NCBI RefSeq assembly: GCF_028682475.1
Contig: NZ_JANHLE010000010.1
Location: 62,001-126,000 of the forward strand
Direction of reading: 5' to 3'
Source of the DNA: Pseudomonas putida
Lineage (GTDB): Bacteria; Pseudomonadota; Gammaproteobacteria; Pseudomonadales; Pseudomonadaceae
Length of the DNA stretch: 64,000 bases
Shown: positions 10,394 through 19,604 of the stretch, piece after piece
Numbering within the stretch: position 1 is the first letter of the stretch
How the letters are laid out: every line of letters begins with the position of its first letter
Program-made: the position numbers and the translations under genes
The notes under the pieces: generated by a model
What the model was told of the DNA's origin: nothing
The model's input: only the letters and a program-made list of their open reading frames with translations
Databases searched by the model: none

Positions 10394-11179
10394 TCATCGG
10401 TTGGTGTAGCGACCCTGCCGGCCATGCGCCGGCATGGCCTGGTTGCCGCGCTCGGCAATCATCTGCCGAAGGCTGATCAACTCGATGCCCTGGCGCTGGA
10501 GCCGGGGCATTTCACGTTCCAGTACGTCGAGGGTTTGCGGGTAAGGGTGGCCAATCAACACGGCTGAGCCCTGTTTGCGCGCCAGCTCGACCCCCAACTG
10601 CAATTGCCCGGCAATGGCCTCGGGGGTGCGTACATCATCGAGGAACACATCGCGGGAAACATGCGCCAGGTCGAGCTCTTGGGCCTTGGCCGCAGCCACG
10701 GTGGCGGCGCTGGTGCGGCTGTCGACGAAGAACAGATGGCGGCGCTGCAGTTCACCCATCAGCCAGGCCATTGGCTCGGCTTGCGAGGTCATGCGGCTGC
10801 CCATGTGGTTGTTGATCCCGGCGGCGTAGGGCACCTTGGCCAGGGCTGCATCCAGACGTTGCGCCAGTTCCGCTATCGGTGTGCCGGGGTGCCAGGCAAA
10901 GGGGCCGGTGGCCGGGTCCATGGGCATGTGCAGGATCACCGTCTTGCCCGCCTTGTGGGCCTGGCGGGCAAATTCAGTGGCATGGGGAGTGTCGGGCATG
11001 ATCGCCATGGTCACCGGCCCTGGCAGCGCCAGGGTGCGGCTGTCGCGGGCGCTGCTCTGGCCCAGGTCGTCGATGATCAGGCTCATGTAGGCCTTGCCCT
11101 GTTGGGCGGGCGCCGCAAACACGGTTCCGCTCAACAGGTACAGCAGGACACACAACAGGTAACGCATGCAGGCAATCAC
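10394..11179 (-). CDS. YibQ-type divergent polysaccharide deacetylase, periplasmic
   Basis: About 260 residues with a signal peptide (MRYLLCVLLYLLSGTVFA). The body begins AYMSLIIDDLGQSSARDSRTLALPGPVTMAIMP, then HMPMDP, GINNHMGSRMTS, FFVDSRTSA, FLDD and IGHPYPQTLD. These are the hallmarks of the divergent polysaccharide deacetylase family (PF04748, YibQ). Family members are periplasmic; their substrate is not established. A GTG start at 11179 overlaps the ctpA stop as GTGA, suggesting translational coupling; the ATG at 11167 is the alternative and gives a cleaner signal peptide. It lies downstream of ctpA and near envC, a common arrangement in gammaproteobacteria, pointing to envelope work. 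Confidence 0.85.
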   Translation of the reverse strand: MIACMRYLLCVLLYLLSGTVFAAPAQQGKAYMSLIIDDLGQSSARDSRTLALPGPVTMAIMPDTPHATEFARQAHKAGKTVILHMPMDPATGPFAWHPGTPIAELAQRLDAALAKVPYAAGINNHMGSRMTSQAEPMAWLMGELQRRHLFFVDSRTSAATVAAAKAQELDLAHVSRDVFLDDVRTPEAIAGQLQLGVELARKQGSAVLIGHPYPQTLDVLEREMPRLQRQGIELISLRQMIAERGNQAMPAHGRQGRYTNR

Positions 11180-12498
11180 TTGCTGTGGGTAATGCTCAAG
11201 CCCTTGAGCAGGCTGAGGGCCTGGCTCAGCTGGAAGTCATTGTCCTGCGGGCGCTCTTTGCGTTTGGCGCTGCCTGTTGGTCGGTCAGCGCCGCCGTTGC
11301 CGTTGCCCAGGTGACCTTGCAGGTCGGCTTCCTTGAAGTTGTCGTTGTCCACTTCGGCGGTCAGCTTGGCCTGACGCACCTCGATGTCCGGAATAATGCC
11401 CTGGGCCTGGATCGAACGGCCGTTCGGGGTGTAGTACAAGGCGGTGGTGAGCTTGAGCGCACGATCGTTGTTCAGCGGCAGCACGGTTTGCACCGAGCCT
11501 TTGCCGAAACTGTCGGTGCCCATCAGCACGCCGCGTTTATGGTCCTGCAGGGCGCCAGCGACAATTTCCGAGGCCGAAGCACTGCCGCCGTTGATCAGCA
11601 CCACCAATGGCACGCCTTCGCTGGCGTCGGCCGGGTCGGCCGAGAAGCGCAGCTCGGAGTTGGCAATGCGGCCCTTGGTGTAGACGATCAGGCCTTTGGT
11701 CAGGAAGTGGTCAGCCACTTCCACCGCCGACTGCAACACGCCACCGGGGTTGTTGCGCAGGTCGAGGACCAGGCCGCGCAGCTTCTTGCCGTTGTCCTTG
11801 CGCAGCTTGGCCAGGGCCTTGCCGACTTCTTCGCCGGTCTTGACCTGGAACTGGGTGATGCGGATATAGCCGTAGCCGTCTTCGAGCAGCTGGCTCTTGA
11901 CGCTCTTGACCTGAATCACTGCACGGGCAAGGGTCACGTCGAACGGCGTGCCGCCGTCGCGTACCAGGGTCAGGGTGATCTTCTCGCCGATCTTGCCGCG
12001 CATCTTGTCGACCGCTTCGGTCATGGTCTGGCCGCGGGTCGGCTGGCCGTTGATCTTGACGATCAGGTCACCGGCCTCGATCCCGGCGCGCGAGGCCGGG
12101 GTGTCATCGATCGGCGATACCACTTTGACGAAGCCGTCTTCCATGCCGACTTCGATACCCAGGCCGCCGAACTCGCCGCTGGTGCTTTCCTGCAGTTCCT
12201 GGAAGTCTTCCGGGCCGAGGTAGGCCGAATGCGGGTCGAGGTTGCTGAGCATGCCCTTGATGGCGTTTTCCAGCAGGGTCTTGTCATCAACCGGTTCGAC
12301 ATAGGCCGCCTTGATGCGGTCCATGACCTCGGCGAAGGTGCGCAGCTCGTCCAGCGGCAGTGGCGCCTTGGCAGGGGCCGATACCGTCGTGGCCGGCACC
12401 GCGGTCGGCTTGGCGGGCTCGGCCGCACGGGCCAGGGGCGCGCCGAGGACCAGGGCGATGGTCAGGGCCAGCGAGGTGAGGCGAGGCGAATGCAGCAT
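11176..12498 (-). CDS. ctpA: S41-family C-terminal processing protease CtpA
   Basis: Periplasmic serine protease of 440 residues with an N-terminal signal sequence ending in APLARAAEP. A PDZ domain spans about 105-190 (GGLGIEVGMEDGFVKVVSPIDDTPASRAG). The S41 catalytic core includes RGLVLDLRNNPGG and the Ser/Lys dyad: GGSASASE with S308 and SFGKGSVQ with K333, 25 residues apart as in Prc/Tsp. The segment NGRSIQAQGIIPDI is the typical family C-terminal motif. Pseudomonas CtpA degrades peptidoglycan cross-link hydrolases together with a lipoprotein adaptor (family knowledge). Here it lies between envC and yibQ on the same strand, overlapping yibQ by 4 bp. Confidence 0.94.
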   Translation of the reverse strand: MLHSPRLTSLALTIALVLGAPLARAAEPAKPTAVPATTVSAPAKAPLPLDELRTFAEVMDRIKAAYVEPVDDKTLLENAIKGMLSNLDPHSAYLGPEDFQELQESTSGEFGGLGIEVGMEDGFVKVVSPIDDTPASRAGIEAGDLIVKINGQPTRGQTMTEAVDKMRGKIGEKITLTLVRDGGTPFDVTLARAVIQVKSVKSQLLEDGYGYIRITQFQVKTGEEVGKALAKLRKDNGKKLRGLVLDLRNNPGGVLQSAVEVADHFLTKGLIVYTKGRIANSELRFSADPADASEGVPLVVLINGGSASASEIVAGALQDHKRGVLMGTDSFGKGSVQTVLPLNNDRALKLTTALYYTPNGRSIQAQGIIPDIEVRQAKLTAEVDNDNFKEADLQGHLGNGNGGADRPTGSAKRKERPQDNDFQLSQALSLLKGLSITHSK

Positions 12499-12589
12499 GT
12501 CGAACGAACTCCTGATCCTGGTAGCGCTCCGGCTGGAGCCTCGGCGTAGCCCGATATCGCGCTACGCCGTCAAATACGGGTGGTGGTAC

Positions 12590-13873
12590 CTATCCCTGGG
12601 CACGGCACCATTGTGCGGGGTCGCTGGGACGACCTTGCTGGCGGATGGCGAAGTACAACCCCGAGCTGTCCTGGCCGCCGCTGTTGCCGACGGTGGAAAT
12701 GGCCTCGCCGGCCTTGACGACGTCTCCGGCGCTCTTGAGCAGGCTCTGGTTATGGCCGTAGAGGCTCAGGTAACCATTACCATGGTCGAGAATGACCAGA
12801 AGTCCAGCGCCGCGCAACCAGTCGGCAAACACCACCCGGCCACCGTGCACGGCACGCACCTGGCTGCCTGGGGAGGCGCTGATCATCACACCGTCCCATT
12901 TGGTCCGCGCATCACCGCCGCGGGTTTCGCCAAAGCGCGCCAGCAATCGACCATTGACTGGCCATGGAAGTTTGCCGCGGGCTGAAGAAAAAGCGCCGCC
13001 AAAGGTCTCGCCGCTGCTGGAAACCAGCGGGCCGGGGATGCTCTTGGGCTTGCTCGGCGCATCATCCTTGGCTGCCAGGGCTTCGCGCTGGCGCTGCTTT
13101 TCCGCCTCCTGGGCCGCCAGCAGGGCCTTCTGCCGCGCTTCTTCGGCTTCACGGGCCTGGCGGGCGAGGGTTTCCTCGATGGTCTTGAGCACCTTGCTCA
13201 GATCGGCCTGGTCTTGCTCACGGGCTTGCAGTTTCTGGTCGCGGGCCTTGACGTCGTTGTTCAGTTTGGCCAGCACTTGCTGGCGTTCGGCGCGGACTTT
13301 TTCCAGCGCCTGGCGCTGGGCATCGAGGTTGCCTTGCTGGGCCAGCAACTGGGCCTGCTGCAGGCTGATGTCCTGCTCGACGTTGGCCAGCTGACGCAAG
13401 GTCTCATTGAAGCTGCGCAACTGCTCCAGGCGCGCCTGGCTCAGGTAATCGTAATAGGTCAGGGTGCGCGCGAATTTCTCGGGGTTCTGCTGGTTGAGCA
13501 GCAGCTTGAGGTATTCCTCGCGACCGTTCTGGTAGGCCGAACGGGCCTGGATGGCAATCAGGCGTTGTTGTTCAACGCGGGCGCTCTGGAGTTTTTTTTT
13601 CTCGTGATCAAGGCGCTCCAGCTCGCCCTGAGTCTTTTTTAGTTCCTGTTGCAGGGCCTCCACCTGCTTTTCCAGCTTACCGATGTCGGTTTCTGTGCTG
13701 CGCAGGTCTTTCTGCACACCGGATTTTTCCTGCTGCAACTGGCCAAGCATTTTCTTCAGCTCGGCAATGTCCTGACGCGTGGCGTCGAGTTGCTGTTGGG
13801 TTTGCGCGCGCTCGTCGGCAAACGCCGGGCTGAGCAGGCAAGACAAGGCTAGGACAATCAGGGCGCGAAACAT
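12590..13873 (-). CDS. envC: Murein hydrolase activator EnvC (degenerate LytM)
   Basis: Periplasmic coiled-coil protein of 427 residues that activates amidases during septal peptidoglycan splitting, working with FtsEX. The signal peptide MFRALIVLALSCLLSPAFA is followed by a long Gln/Lys/Glu-rich coiled coil (about 20-270). The C-terminal M23/LytM fold spans about 300-425. The zinc ligands of active LytM peptidases are missing: KWDGVMI replaces HxGxD, and LYFAIRQQG replaces the HxH segment. This fits EnvC, which activates rather than cuts. It lies between gpmI (separated by a terminator) and ctpA on the same strand. Confidence 0.93.
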   Translation of the reverse strand: MFRALIVLALSCLLSPAFADERAQTQQQLDATRQDIAELKKMLGQLQQEKSGVQKDLRSTETDIGKLEKQVEALQQELKKTQGELERLDHEKKKLQSARVEQQRLIAIQARSAYQNGREEYLKLLLNQQNPEKFARTLTYYDYLSQARLEQLRSFNETLRQLANVEQDISLQQAQLLAQQGNLDAQRQALEKVRAERQQVLAKLNNDVKARDQKLQAREQDQADLSKVLKTIEETLARQAREAEEARQKALLAAQEAEKQRQREALAAKDDAPSKPKSIPGPLVSSSGETFGGAFSSARGKLPWPVNGRLLARFGETRGGDARTKWDGVMISASPGSQVRAVHGGRVVFADWLRGAGLLVILDHGNGYLSLYGHNQSLLKSAGDVVKAGEAISTVGNSGGQDSSGLYFAIRQQGRPSDPAQWCRAQG

Positions 13874-13927
13874 GGAGTGGGCGACACCAGGGATAGAGAC
13901 TGGCCTAGTATGCCCGCCGCAGCTTGC

Positions 13928-13963
13928 AAAAAAAACGCCTCAAGGCAACTGCGTTGAGGCGTT
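13928..13963 (-). terminator. Rho-independent terminator after gpmI
   Basis: Ten-bp stem (13934-13943 with 13954-13963) with a 10-nt loop. Read on the minus strand it ends in a run of eight T (the A run at 13928-13935). It sits between the gpmI stop and the envC start, so envC probably has its own promoter. Confidence 0.85.
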
Positions 13964-14001
13964 TGTCTGGAAAACCGAGCGTTGAGGCCGGTTTAGCGGC
14001 T

Positions 14002-15537
14002 TCAGCCGTCGATCAGAATCGAGGTGCCGGTCATTTCTGCCGGTTTTTCCAGGCCCAGCAGTTTCAGCATGGTCGGCGCCACGTCAGCCAGCACGCCGCC
14101 TTCGCGGACCTGCAGGTTACGCTTGCCGACATAGATGAACGGCACCGGCTCGGTGGTGTGCGCGGTGTGCGCCTGGCCGGTGCAGGCGTCTTCCATCTGC
14201 TCGACGTTGCCGTGGTCGGCGGTGATCAGGGCTTCGCCACCGACCTTGTCCAGCGCCTCGACGATACGCCCGACACACAGGTCCAGGGCTTCGACCGCCT
14301 TGACCGCGGCTGCGAACACGCCGCTGTGGCCGACCATGTCGCCGTTGGCATAGTTGACCACGATCACGTCGTAGCGCTGCTGTTCGATGGCTTCGACGAT
14401 GCGGTCGGTGACTTCCGGGGCGCTCATTTCCGGCTGCAGGTCATAGGTGGCGACCTTCGGCGACGGGATCAGGATGCGCTCTTCGCCTTCGAACGGCTCT
14501 TCACGGCCGCCGGAGAAGAAGAAGGTGACGTGGGCGTATTTCTCGGTTTCGGCGATGCGCAGCTGGGTCTTGCCGTTTTTCGCCAGGTATTCGCCGAGCA
14601 CGTTGTCCAGGCTGCCCGGGGCGAACGCGGCAGGCGCCGGGATCTTGGCCGAGTACTGGGTCAGGCCGATATAGGCGGCCAGTTTCGGCAGGCGCGCGCG
14701 TGGGAACTCATTGAAGTCGGCTTCGACGAACACCCGCGACAGTTCGCGGGCACGGTCGGCGCGGAAGTTCATGAAGATTACCGCGTCGCCGTCTTCGACC
14801 GTGACGGCTTCGCCAACGCGTGTGGCCTTGACGAATTCATCGCTCTCGCCACGGGCGTAGGCCGCTTCCAGGCCGGCCAGGGCGTTGTCGGCGGTGTATT
14901 CGGCGGCGCTGTCGACAATCAGGTTGTAGGCCGCCGAGACGCGGTCCCAGCGGTTGTCGCGGTCCATGGCGAAGTAGCGGCCGATCAGGCTGGCGATGCG
15001 GCCCTTGCCGAGCTTGGCGAAGGTCGCGTCGAGCAGCTCGATCGACGATTGCGCGCTTTTCGGCGGGGTATCGCGACCGTCGAGGAAGGCGTGCAGGTAG
15101 ATCTTCTCGGCGCCACGCTTGGCGGCCAGTTCGGCCATGGCGATCAGGTGATCCTGGTGACTGTGCACGCCGCCATCGGAGAGCAGGCCGAGGATGTGCA
15201 CAGCCTTGCCGGCTCCTGCAGCCTTGTCGACCGCGCCGCAGAGCACGGCATTGTCGAAGAACTCGCCGTCCTTGATGGCCTTGGTGACCCGGGTGAAGTC
15301 CTGGTACACCACGCGACCGGCGCCGAGGTTCATGTGCCCGACCTCGGAGTTGCCCATCTGCCCGTCAGGCAGGCCGACGTCCATGCCGGAGCCGGAGATC
15401 AAGCCGTGCGGCTGGGTAGCGCGCAGGCGATCGTAGACCGGCGTGCTGGCCGAGTAGATGGCGTTGTATTCGTGGCTTTCGCTGTGACCGAAACCATCCA
15501 GGATGATCAGGACCAAAGGTTTTGGCGTGCTCGTCAT
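14002..15537 (-). CDS. gpmI: 2,3-bisphosphoglycerate-independent phosphoglycerate mutase
   Basis: Cytoplasmic Mn-dependent enzyme of the alkaline phosphatase superfamily that interconverts 3- and 2-phosphoglycerate. It has 511 residues from the ATG at 15537, preceded by GTGGGATTG; a GTG 9 bp upstream is possible but less likely. Motifs: [13 protein letters not shown] (metal site), [21 protein letters not shown] with the phosphoserine S64, [51 protein letters not shown] and [10 protein letters not shown]. All key residues appear intact. It is divergent from yibN and followed by a clear terminator. Confidence 0.97.
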   Translation of the reverse strand: MTSTPKPLVLIILDGFGHSESHEYNAIYSASTPVYDRLRATQPHGLISGSGMDVGLPDGQMGNSEVGHMNLGAGRVVYQDFTRVTKAIKDGEFFDNAVLCGAVDKAAGAGKAVHILGLLSDGGVHSHQDHLIAMAELAAKRGAEKIYLHAFLDGRDTPPKSAQSSIELLDATFAKLGKGRIASLIGRYFAMDRDNRWDRVSAAYNLIVDSAAEYTADNALAGLEAAYARGESDEFVKATRVGEAVTVEDGDAVIFMNFRADRARELSRVFVEADFNEFPRARLPKLAAYIGLTQYSAKIPAPAAFAPGSLDNVLGEYLAKNGKTQLRIAETEKYAHVTFFFSGGREEPFEGEERILIPSPKVATYDLQPEMSAPEVTDRIVEAIEQQRYDVIVVNYANGDMVGHSGVFAAAVKAVEALDLCVGRIVEALDKVGGEALITADHGNVEQMEDACTGQAHTAHTTEPVPFIYVGKRNLQVREGGVLADVAPTMLKLLGLEKPAEMTGTSILIDG

Positions 15538-15690
15538 CAATCCCACTCACGGTTGTTCAGATGATAAAGACACGCATTTTAGGGCAAATTGGTCATCAAT
15601 GACGAATTAACCTTGTTCGCCAGCGGCTGCTGGCCGACGGACTGCAGGGGCTGGATGGGAATTACTGCCGACAAGCCGGTCGGGCGGGCT

Positions 15691-15718
15691 TTGGCCGACC
15701 TTGGGGGCTGTGTATACT
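15691..15718 (+). promoter_or_regulatory. Putative sigma-70 promoter for yibN-grxC-secB
   Basis: TTGGCC at 15691-15696 and TATACT at 15713-15718, spaced by 16 bp, lie 34 bp before the yibN start in the 215-bp gpmI/yibN divergent region. The match is by inspection only. Confidence 0.55.
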
Positions 15719-15752
15719 GGCCAACATTTTTAATGGCCTGGAACACCCTCCA

Positions 15753-16169
15753 ATGGTTGCTCACCTGATTGAATTCGCAACAAATCACTATCTGCTGGTT
15801 GGTATCTTCGTCGTTCTGCTGGTGCTGTTGATTGTCACCGAAGCGCGCAAAGGTGGCCGCAGCCTGAGCACTGGCGAGCTGACCGCGCTGGTCAACAGCG
15901 ACAAAGGCCTGGTGATCGACATTCGTTCGACCAAGGATTACGCGGCTGGCCACATCGTTGGCGCCCTGAACATTCCGCAGGACAAGTTCGCCGCGCGTAT
16001 CGGCGAGCTGGAAAAGCACAAGGCCAACAAGACCCTGATCGTTGTCGATGCCATGGGTCAGCACGCTGGCACCACCGCCCGCGAACTGCTCAAAGCCGGT
16101 TTCACCGCTGCCAAGCTGTCGGGTGGCGTGTCGAGCTGGAAAGCCGATAACCTGCCATTGGTGAAGTGA
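15753..16169 (+). CDS. yibN: YibN-type membrane-anchored rhodanese-fold protein
   Basis: 138 residues: one N-terminal membrane helix (about 10-28, HYLLVGIFVVLLVLLIV), then a rhodanese fold (VIDIRSTKDYAAGHIVGALNIP near residue 50, GGVSSWKADNLPLV at the end). The expected active-site cysteine loop is replaced by VVDAMGQHAGTT, so it has no classical sulfurtransferase cysteine. E. coli YibN lacks it at the same place. Its biochemical role is therefore unclear. It leads yibN-grxC-secB, starting 1 bp before grxC. Confidence 0.88.
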   Translation: MVAHLIEFATNHYLLVGIFVVLLVLLIVTEARKGGRSLSTGELTALVNSDKGLVIDIRSTKDYAAGHIVGALNIPQDKFAARIGELEKHKANKTLIVVDAMGQHAGTTARELLKAGFTAAKLSGGVSSWKADNLPLVK

Positions 16170-16170
16170 A

Positions 16171-16425
16171 ATGAGCGACGTCATCGTCTATTCCAGCGAT
16201 TACTGCCCTTATTGCTCGCAGGCCAAGCGCCTGCTGCAGAGCAAAGGCGTGGCCTTCGAAGAGATCAAGGTCGATGGCAAGCCGCAGGTGCGCGCCGAAA
16301 TGAGCCAGAAGGCCGGCCGTACCTCGGTGCCGCAGATCTGGATTGGCAGTACCCACGTCGGCGGTTGCGACGACCTGTATGCCCTTGAGCGCGCCGGTAA
16401 ACTCGACGGCTTGCTCAAGGCCTGA
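16171..16425 (+). CDS. grxC: Glutaredoxin 3
   Basis: An 84-residue dithiol glutaredoxin that reduces disulfides and glutathionylated proteins with GSH. The active site C12-P-Y-C15 is intact. The GSH-binding features TSVPQIWIG (cis-proline) and [10 protein letters not shown] are present. It follows yibN by 1 bp and precedes secB by 41 bp, the conserved order in Pseudomonas and enterics. Confidence 0.96.
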   Translation: MSDVIVYSSDYCPYCSQAKRLLQSKGVAFEEIKVDGKPQVRAEMSQKAGRTSVPQIWIGSTHVGGCDDLYALERAGKLDGLLKA

Positions 16426-16466
16426 ACCAGAACCCCTATTTAAGACCCTGGAAAGAAGGATCTGTC

Positions 16467-16955
16467 ATGACTGATCAACAGAACAACGAAGCAGCCGCAG
16501 CCGACGAAAGCACCCCGCAATTCTCCCTGCAGCGCATCTATGTGCGCGACCTGTCGTTCGAAGCGCCGAAAAGCCCGGCGATCTTCCGTCAGCAGTGGGA
16601 GCCGAGTGTTGCCCTGGACCTGAACACCAAGCAGAAAGGTCTGGAAGGCGACTTCCACGAAGTCGTACTGACCCTGTCGGTGACCGTCAAGAACGGCGAC
16701 GAAGTGGCCTTCATTGCTGAAGTCCAGCAGGCCGGTATCTTCCTGATCAAGAACCTCGACGCGCCTTCGATGAGCCACACCCTGGGGGCGTTCTGTCCGA
16801 ACATCCTGTTCCCGTACGCGCGTGAAGCGCTGGACAGCCTGGTGACCCGTGGATCGTTCCCGGCGCTGATGCTGTCTCCGGTCAACTTCGACGCCTTGTA
16901 CGCCCAGGAAATGCAGCGCATGCAGGAAGCTGGCGAAGCGCCTTCGCTGCAATAA
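16467..16955 (+). CDS. secB: Protein-export chaperone SecB
   Basis: Cytosolic tetrameric chaperone of 162 residues that holds preproteins unfolded and hands them to SecA. Family signatures include [37 protein letters not shown] and the C-terminal half motif [20 protein letters not shown] followed by [18 protein letters not shown] good ribosome site (AAGAAGGA) precedes ATG 16467. Last gene of yibN-grxC-secB, closed by a strong terminator. Confidence 0.98.
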   Translation: MTDQQNNEAAAADESTPQFSLQRIYVRDLSFEAPKSPAIFRQQWEPSVALDLNTKQKGLEGDFHEVVLTLSVTVKNGDEVAFIAEVQQAGIFLIKNLDAPSMSHTLGAFCPNILFPYAREALDSLVTRGSFPALMLSPVNFDALYAQEMQRMQEAGEAPSLQ

Positions 16956-16972
16956 GCCTGTTGCGATGTAGC

Positions 16973-16999
16973 AAAAAGCGCCCCGAGGGGCGCTTTTTT
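16973..16999. terminator. Bidirectional terminator between secB and trmL
   Basis: Perfect 12-bp stem (16973-16984 with 16987-16998), 2-nt loop, T-rich on both strands. It can serve secB (plus) and the convergent trmL (minus, ending at 17006). Confidence 0.9.
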
Positions 17000-17005
17000 C
17001 TTGGC

Positions 17006-17461
17006 TCAGGCAAACCCTTGCTGGCGCCAGGCCTCATACACGGTCACTGCCACGGTATTGGACAGATTCAGGCTGCGGCATCCCGGCCGCATGGGCAAAC
17101 GCAGGCGCTGCTCGGCGGGCAGGGTGTCGAGCACCTCGGCCGGCAGGCCACGGCTTTCCGGACCGAACAGGAAGGCGTCGCCAGGTTGGAACGCCGTTTC
17201 GTGGTAAGGGTGCGAGGCCTTGGTGGTGAAGGCGAACAGGCGCGGCTGGCCGAGGCTTTCCAGGCAGCTGGGCAGGTCGGCATGGCGCTTGAGGGTGGCA
17301 TACTCGTGGTAGTCCAGCCCGGCGCGGCGCAGGCGCTTGTCGTCCAGCTCGAAGCCGATCGGCTCGATCAGGTGCAAGTGACAGCCGCTGTTGGCGCACA
17401 GCCTTATAATATTGCCAGTATTCGGCGGAATTTCTGGTTGAAAGAGGATGACGTGAAACAT
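17006..17461 (-). CDS. trmL: tRNA (cytidine/uridine-34-2'-O)-methyltransferase TrmL
   Basis: SPOUT-class methyltransferase of 151 residues that methylates the wobble ribose of tRNA-Leu isoacceptors. The protein MFHVILFQPEIPPNTGNIIR carries the N-terminal signature. LIEPIGFELDDKRLRRAGLDY, FLFGPESRGLP and LRLPMRPGCRSLNLSNTVAV form the knotted SAM site. ATG 17461 has CGGAG 9 bp upstream, inside the opposing gene. The open frame reaching further upstream does not look like this family. Its start codon overlaps the start codon of the divergent gene at 17460. Confidence 0.95.
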   Translation of the reverse strand: MFHVILFQPEIPPNTGNIIRLCANSGCHLHLIEPIGFELDDKRLRRAGLDYHEYATLKRHADLPSCLESLGQPRLFAFTTKASHPYHETAFQPGDAFLFGPESRGLPAEVLDTLPAEQRLRLPMRPGCRSLNLSNTVAVTVYEAWRQQGFA

Positions 17462-17897
17462 GCACGGCTCCGAGCATAAAGATGGCGAGCATTCTACTCC
17501 TGAACCGGACCCGCGTTCGCAGCAATGGCCGCGTGTGCTGTTTTCCCTGGCCATTTTCGGCATGTTGGTGGGCTTGATGATCGGTCGCCTGACCGCGCCC
17601 GAGCCGCGGATGCTGGAGCAGGTGCAGGTGGTCGAGGGCGGGCTGGACCTGGTCTTCAACGAAGAACCCAAGCTGCACGGCGAAGAAGTCGATGGCACCC
17701 TGGCCTTGCTGTTCGAGGCCGAAGGCAAGGCTGCGCGGGGTCAGTTGCGCCAGCAGGGTAAACCGGTCAGCTGGCGGGTCCAGAAGAGTGATGGCGGGTT
17801 GCTGGTGACCCTGGTCGCGGCGCGTCCACTGCACGGCAACTGGGCCGGAGCAGAGGACGATGGGCGCTGGCGTGTGCAGGTGAGGCTGCACGAATAA
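17460..17897 (+). CDS. Conserved hypothetical single-pass membrane protein
   Basis: 145 residues: a polar N-terminus (about 25 residues), one hydrophobic helix (RVLFSLAIFGMLVGLMIG, about 25-42), then a soluble beta-rich domain (residues 50-145), presumably periplasmic. I do not recognise a named family; it resembles proteins seen only as hypotheticals beside trmL in Pseudomonas. ATG 17460 lies 11 bp after GAGGA. The start overlaps the trmL start on the other strand. It is probably real: codon use and GC pattern fit the neighbours and no better frame exists. Confidence 0.7.
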   Translation: MHGSEHKDGEHSTPEPDPRSQQWPRVLFSLAIFGMLVGLMIGRLTAPEPRMLEQVQVVEGGLDLVFNEEPKLHGEEVDGTLALLFEAEGKAARGQLRQQGKPVSWRVQKSDGGLLVTLVAARPLHGNWAGAEDDGRWRVQVRLHE

Positions 17898-18084
17898 AAG
17901 AGGGGAATCCCCGGCCTGCCTGTACCAAGGCCCCCAAAACTGGAAGTACTGATACTAATGCAGGGTGTGTGCCAGTTTTATTGCAGCCCGAAAATAGGCG
18001 TGTTTGAGGGGTTGGAGCGGGTTTCACCGGGGATTTTTTGCCTTGCTGCGGTGCATCGGGCACAGGTTCGGTGCATGTGGGGGC

Positions 18085-18156
18085 GGTGGGAGCGGGCTTG
18101 CCCCGCGATACGATGGGGCTGACAAACCGCTATCGCGGGGCAAGCCCGCTCCCACC
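18085..18156. repeat. REPIN (paired REP palindromes, type A)
   Basis: Two 26-bp arms, 18085-18110 and 18131-18156, are perfect inverted copies (GTGGGAGCGGGCTTGCCCCG core) separated by 20 bp. This is the REP type common in the P. putida group. It lies 11 bp past the ntrC stop. The rest of the gap 17898-18167 holds nothing I can identify. Confidence 0.9.
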
Positions 18157-18167
18157 AGTCGCCCGGA

Positions 18168-19604
18168 TCAGGTTTCGTCGTCGCCTTCCTCTTCGCCACC
18201 GGCGACCTTCATTCCCAACTCTTTGATCTTGCGCGTCAAGGTATTGCGGCCCCAACCGAGCAGTACTGCGGCATCGCGACGGCGGCCTGCAGTGTGCTTG
18301 AGGGCAATTTCGATCATGATCCGTTCGAAGCTTGGCACGGCGCTGTCGAGCAGGCTGGTTTGACCGCGGGCCAGGGCCTGGTCGGCCCATTGACGCAGCG
18401 CCTGCTCCCAGTTGGTCACCGGCGTGCTGTCCTGCGGCAGGTTGAGCAGTTCCGGCGGCAGGTCGCCGATATGCACTTCGCGGCCCGAAGCCATCACCGT
18501 GATCCAGCGGCAGGTGTTCTCCAGCTGGCGCACGTTACCCGGCCACGGCAGGTTGCGCATGAACTCTTCGGTCTCGGCCTTGAGCAGCTTGGGTTCAACC
18601 GCCAGTTCCTGAGCGGCGCGTCCAAGGAAGTGGCGGGCCAAGGTCGGGATGTCTTCGCGGCGGTCGGCCAGGCGCGGGATATGGATGCGGATCACGTTCA
18701 GGCGATGGAACAGGTCTTCGCGGAACTTGCCGGCCTGCACCAGGGTTTCCAGATTCTGGTGAGTCGCAGCGATGATGCGTACGTCGACCTTCACCGGTAC
18801 ATGCCCACCGACTCGGTAGAACTCGCCATCGGCCAGGACCCGCAGCAGACGGGTCTGGGTGTCGGCCGGCATGTCGCCGATCTCGTCGAGGAACAAGGTA
18901 CCGCCATCGGCCTGTTCGAAGCGCCCGCGCCGCAGGTTGGCGGCGCCGGTGAACGCGCCTTTTTCATGGCCGAACAGTTCGGACTCCATCAGGTCCTTGG
19001 GAATCGCCGCCATGTTCAGGGCGATGAACGGTGAAGCCGCCCGTGGACTGTGACGGTGCAGGGCATGGGCGACCAGCTCTTTACCGGTACCCGACTCGCC
19101 GTTGATCAGCACGGTGATGTTGGAGTGACTCAGGCGGCCGATGGCGCGAAACACCTCCTGCATCGCCGGCGCCTCGCCGATGATCTCCGGGGTGCGGGTC
19201 AGGCTCGGCGCGACATCCAAGCCCTGTTGCTCCTGAGCGTGCTGGTTGGCGCGCTTGACCAGCGACACCGCCTCATCGACGTCGAACGGTTTGGGCAGGT
19301 ATTCGAATGCGCCGCCCTGATAGGACGCCACCGCGCTGTCGAGGTCCGAGTGGGCGGTCATGATAATCACTGGCAGGCGCGGGTGCTGCTCGCGAATCTG
19401 CGCCAGCAGGTCCAGGCCGCTGGCTCCGGGCATGCGGATGTCGGAGATGATCACGTCCGGCTGTTGCCGGGCCAGGCGGCTCATGACACCGTCGGCGCTG
19501 TCGAAACTCTGGGTGGTCATGCCTTCTTGTTGCAGGGCTTTTTCCAGGACCCAGCGGATGGAGCGATCATCATCGACGATCCAGACGGTTTCACTTCGGC
19601 TCAT
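18168..19604 (-). CDS. ntrC: Nitrogen regulator NtrC (NR-I)
   Basis: Sigma-54 activator of 478 residues. The receiver domain (about 5-120) has [13 protein letters not shown] with the phosphorylated Asp near 54. The AAA+ domain (about 140-375) has Walker A GESGTGKE, the sigma-54-contacting GAFTGA loop, and [10 protein letters not shown] Fis-type HTH lies at the C-terminus ([27 protein letters not shown]). It overlaps ntrB by 4 bp (ATGA). It activates nitrogen-assimilation promoters, including the sites noted upstream of ntrB and glnA. Confidence 0.97.
   Translation of the reverse strand: MSRSETVWIVDDDRSIRWVLEKALQQEGMTTQSFDSADGVMSRLARQQPDVIISDIRMPGASGLDLLAQIREQHPRLPVIIMTAHSDLDSAVASYQGGAFEYLPKPFDVDEAVSLVKRANQHAQEQQGLDVAPSLTRTPEIIGEAPAMQEVFRAIGRLSHSNITVLINGESGTGKELVAHALHRHSPRAASPFIALNMAAIPKDLMESELFGHEKGAFTGAANLRRGRFEQADGGTLFLDEIGDMPADTQTRLLRVLADGEFYRVGGHVPVKVDVRIIAATHQNLETLVQAGKFREDLFHRLNVIRIHIPRLADRREDIPTLARHFLGRAAQELAVEPKLLKAETEEFMRNLPWPGNVRQLENTCRWITVMASGREVHIGDLPPELLNLPQDSTPVTNWEQALRQWADQALARGQTSLLDSAVPSFERIMIEIALKHTAGRRRDAAVLLGWGRNTLTRKIKELGMKVAGGEEEGDDET

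Noticed and set aside
12590..13000. EnvC as an active M23 peptidase
   Set aside because: The zinc ligands HxGxD and HxH are replaced, so it is an activator rather than an enzyme.
18085..18156. CRISPR-like repeat
   Set aside because: Copies are inverted pairs at scattered sites with no regular spacers or cas genes; they are REP elements.
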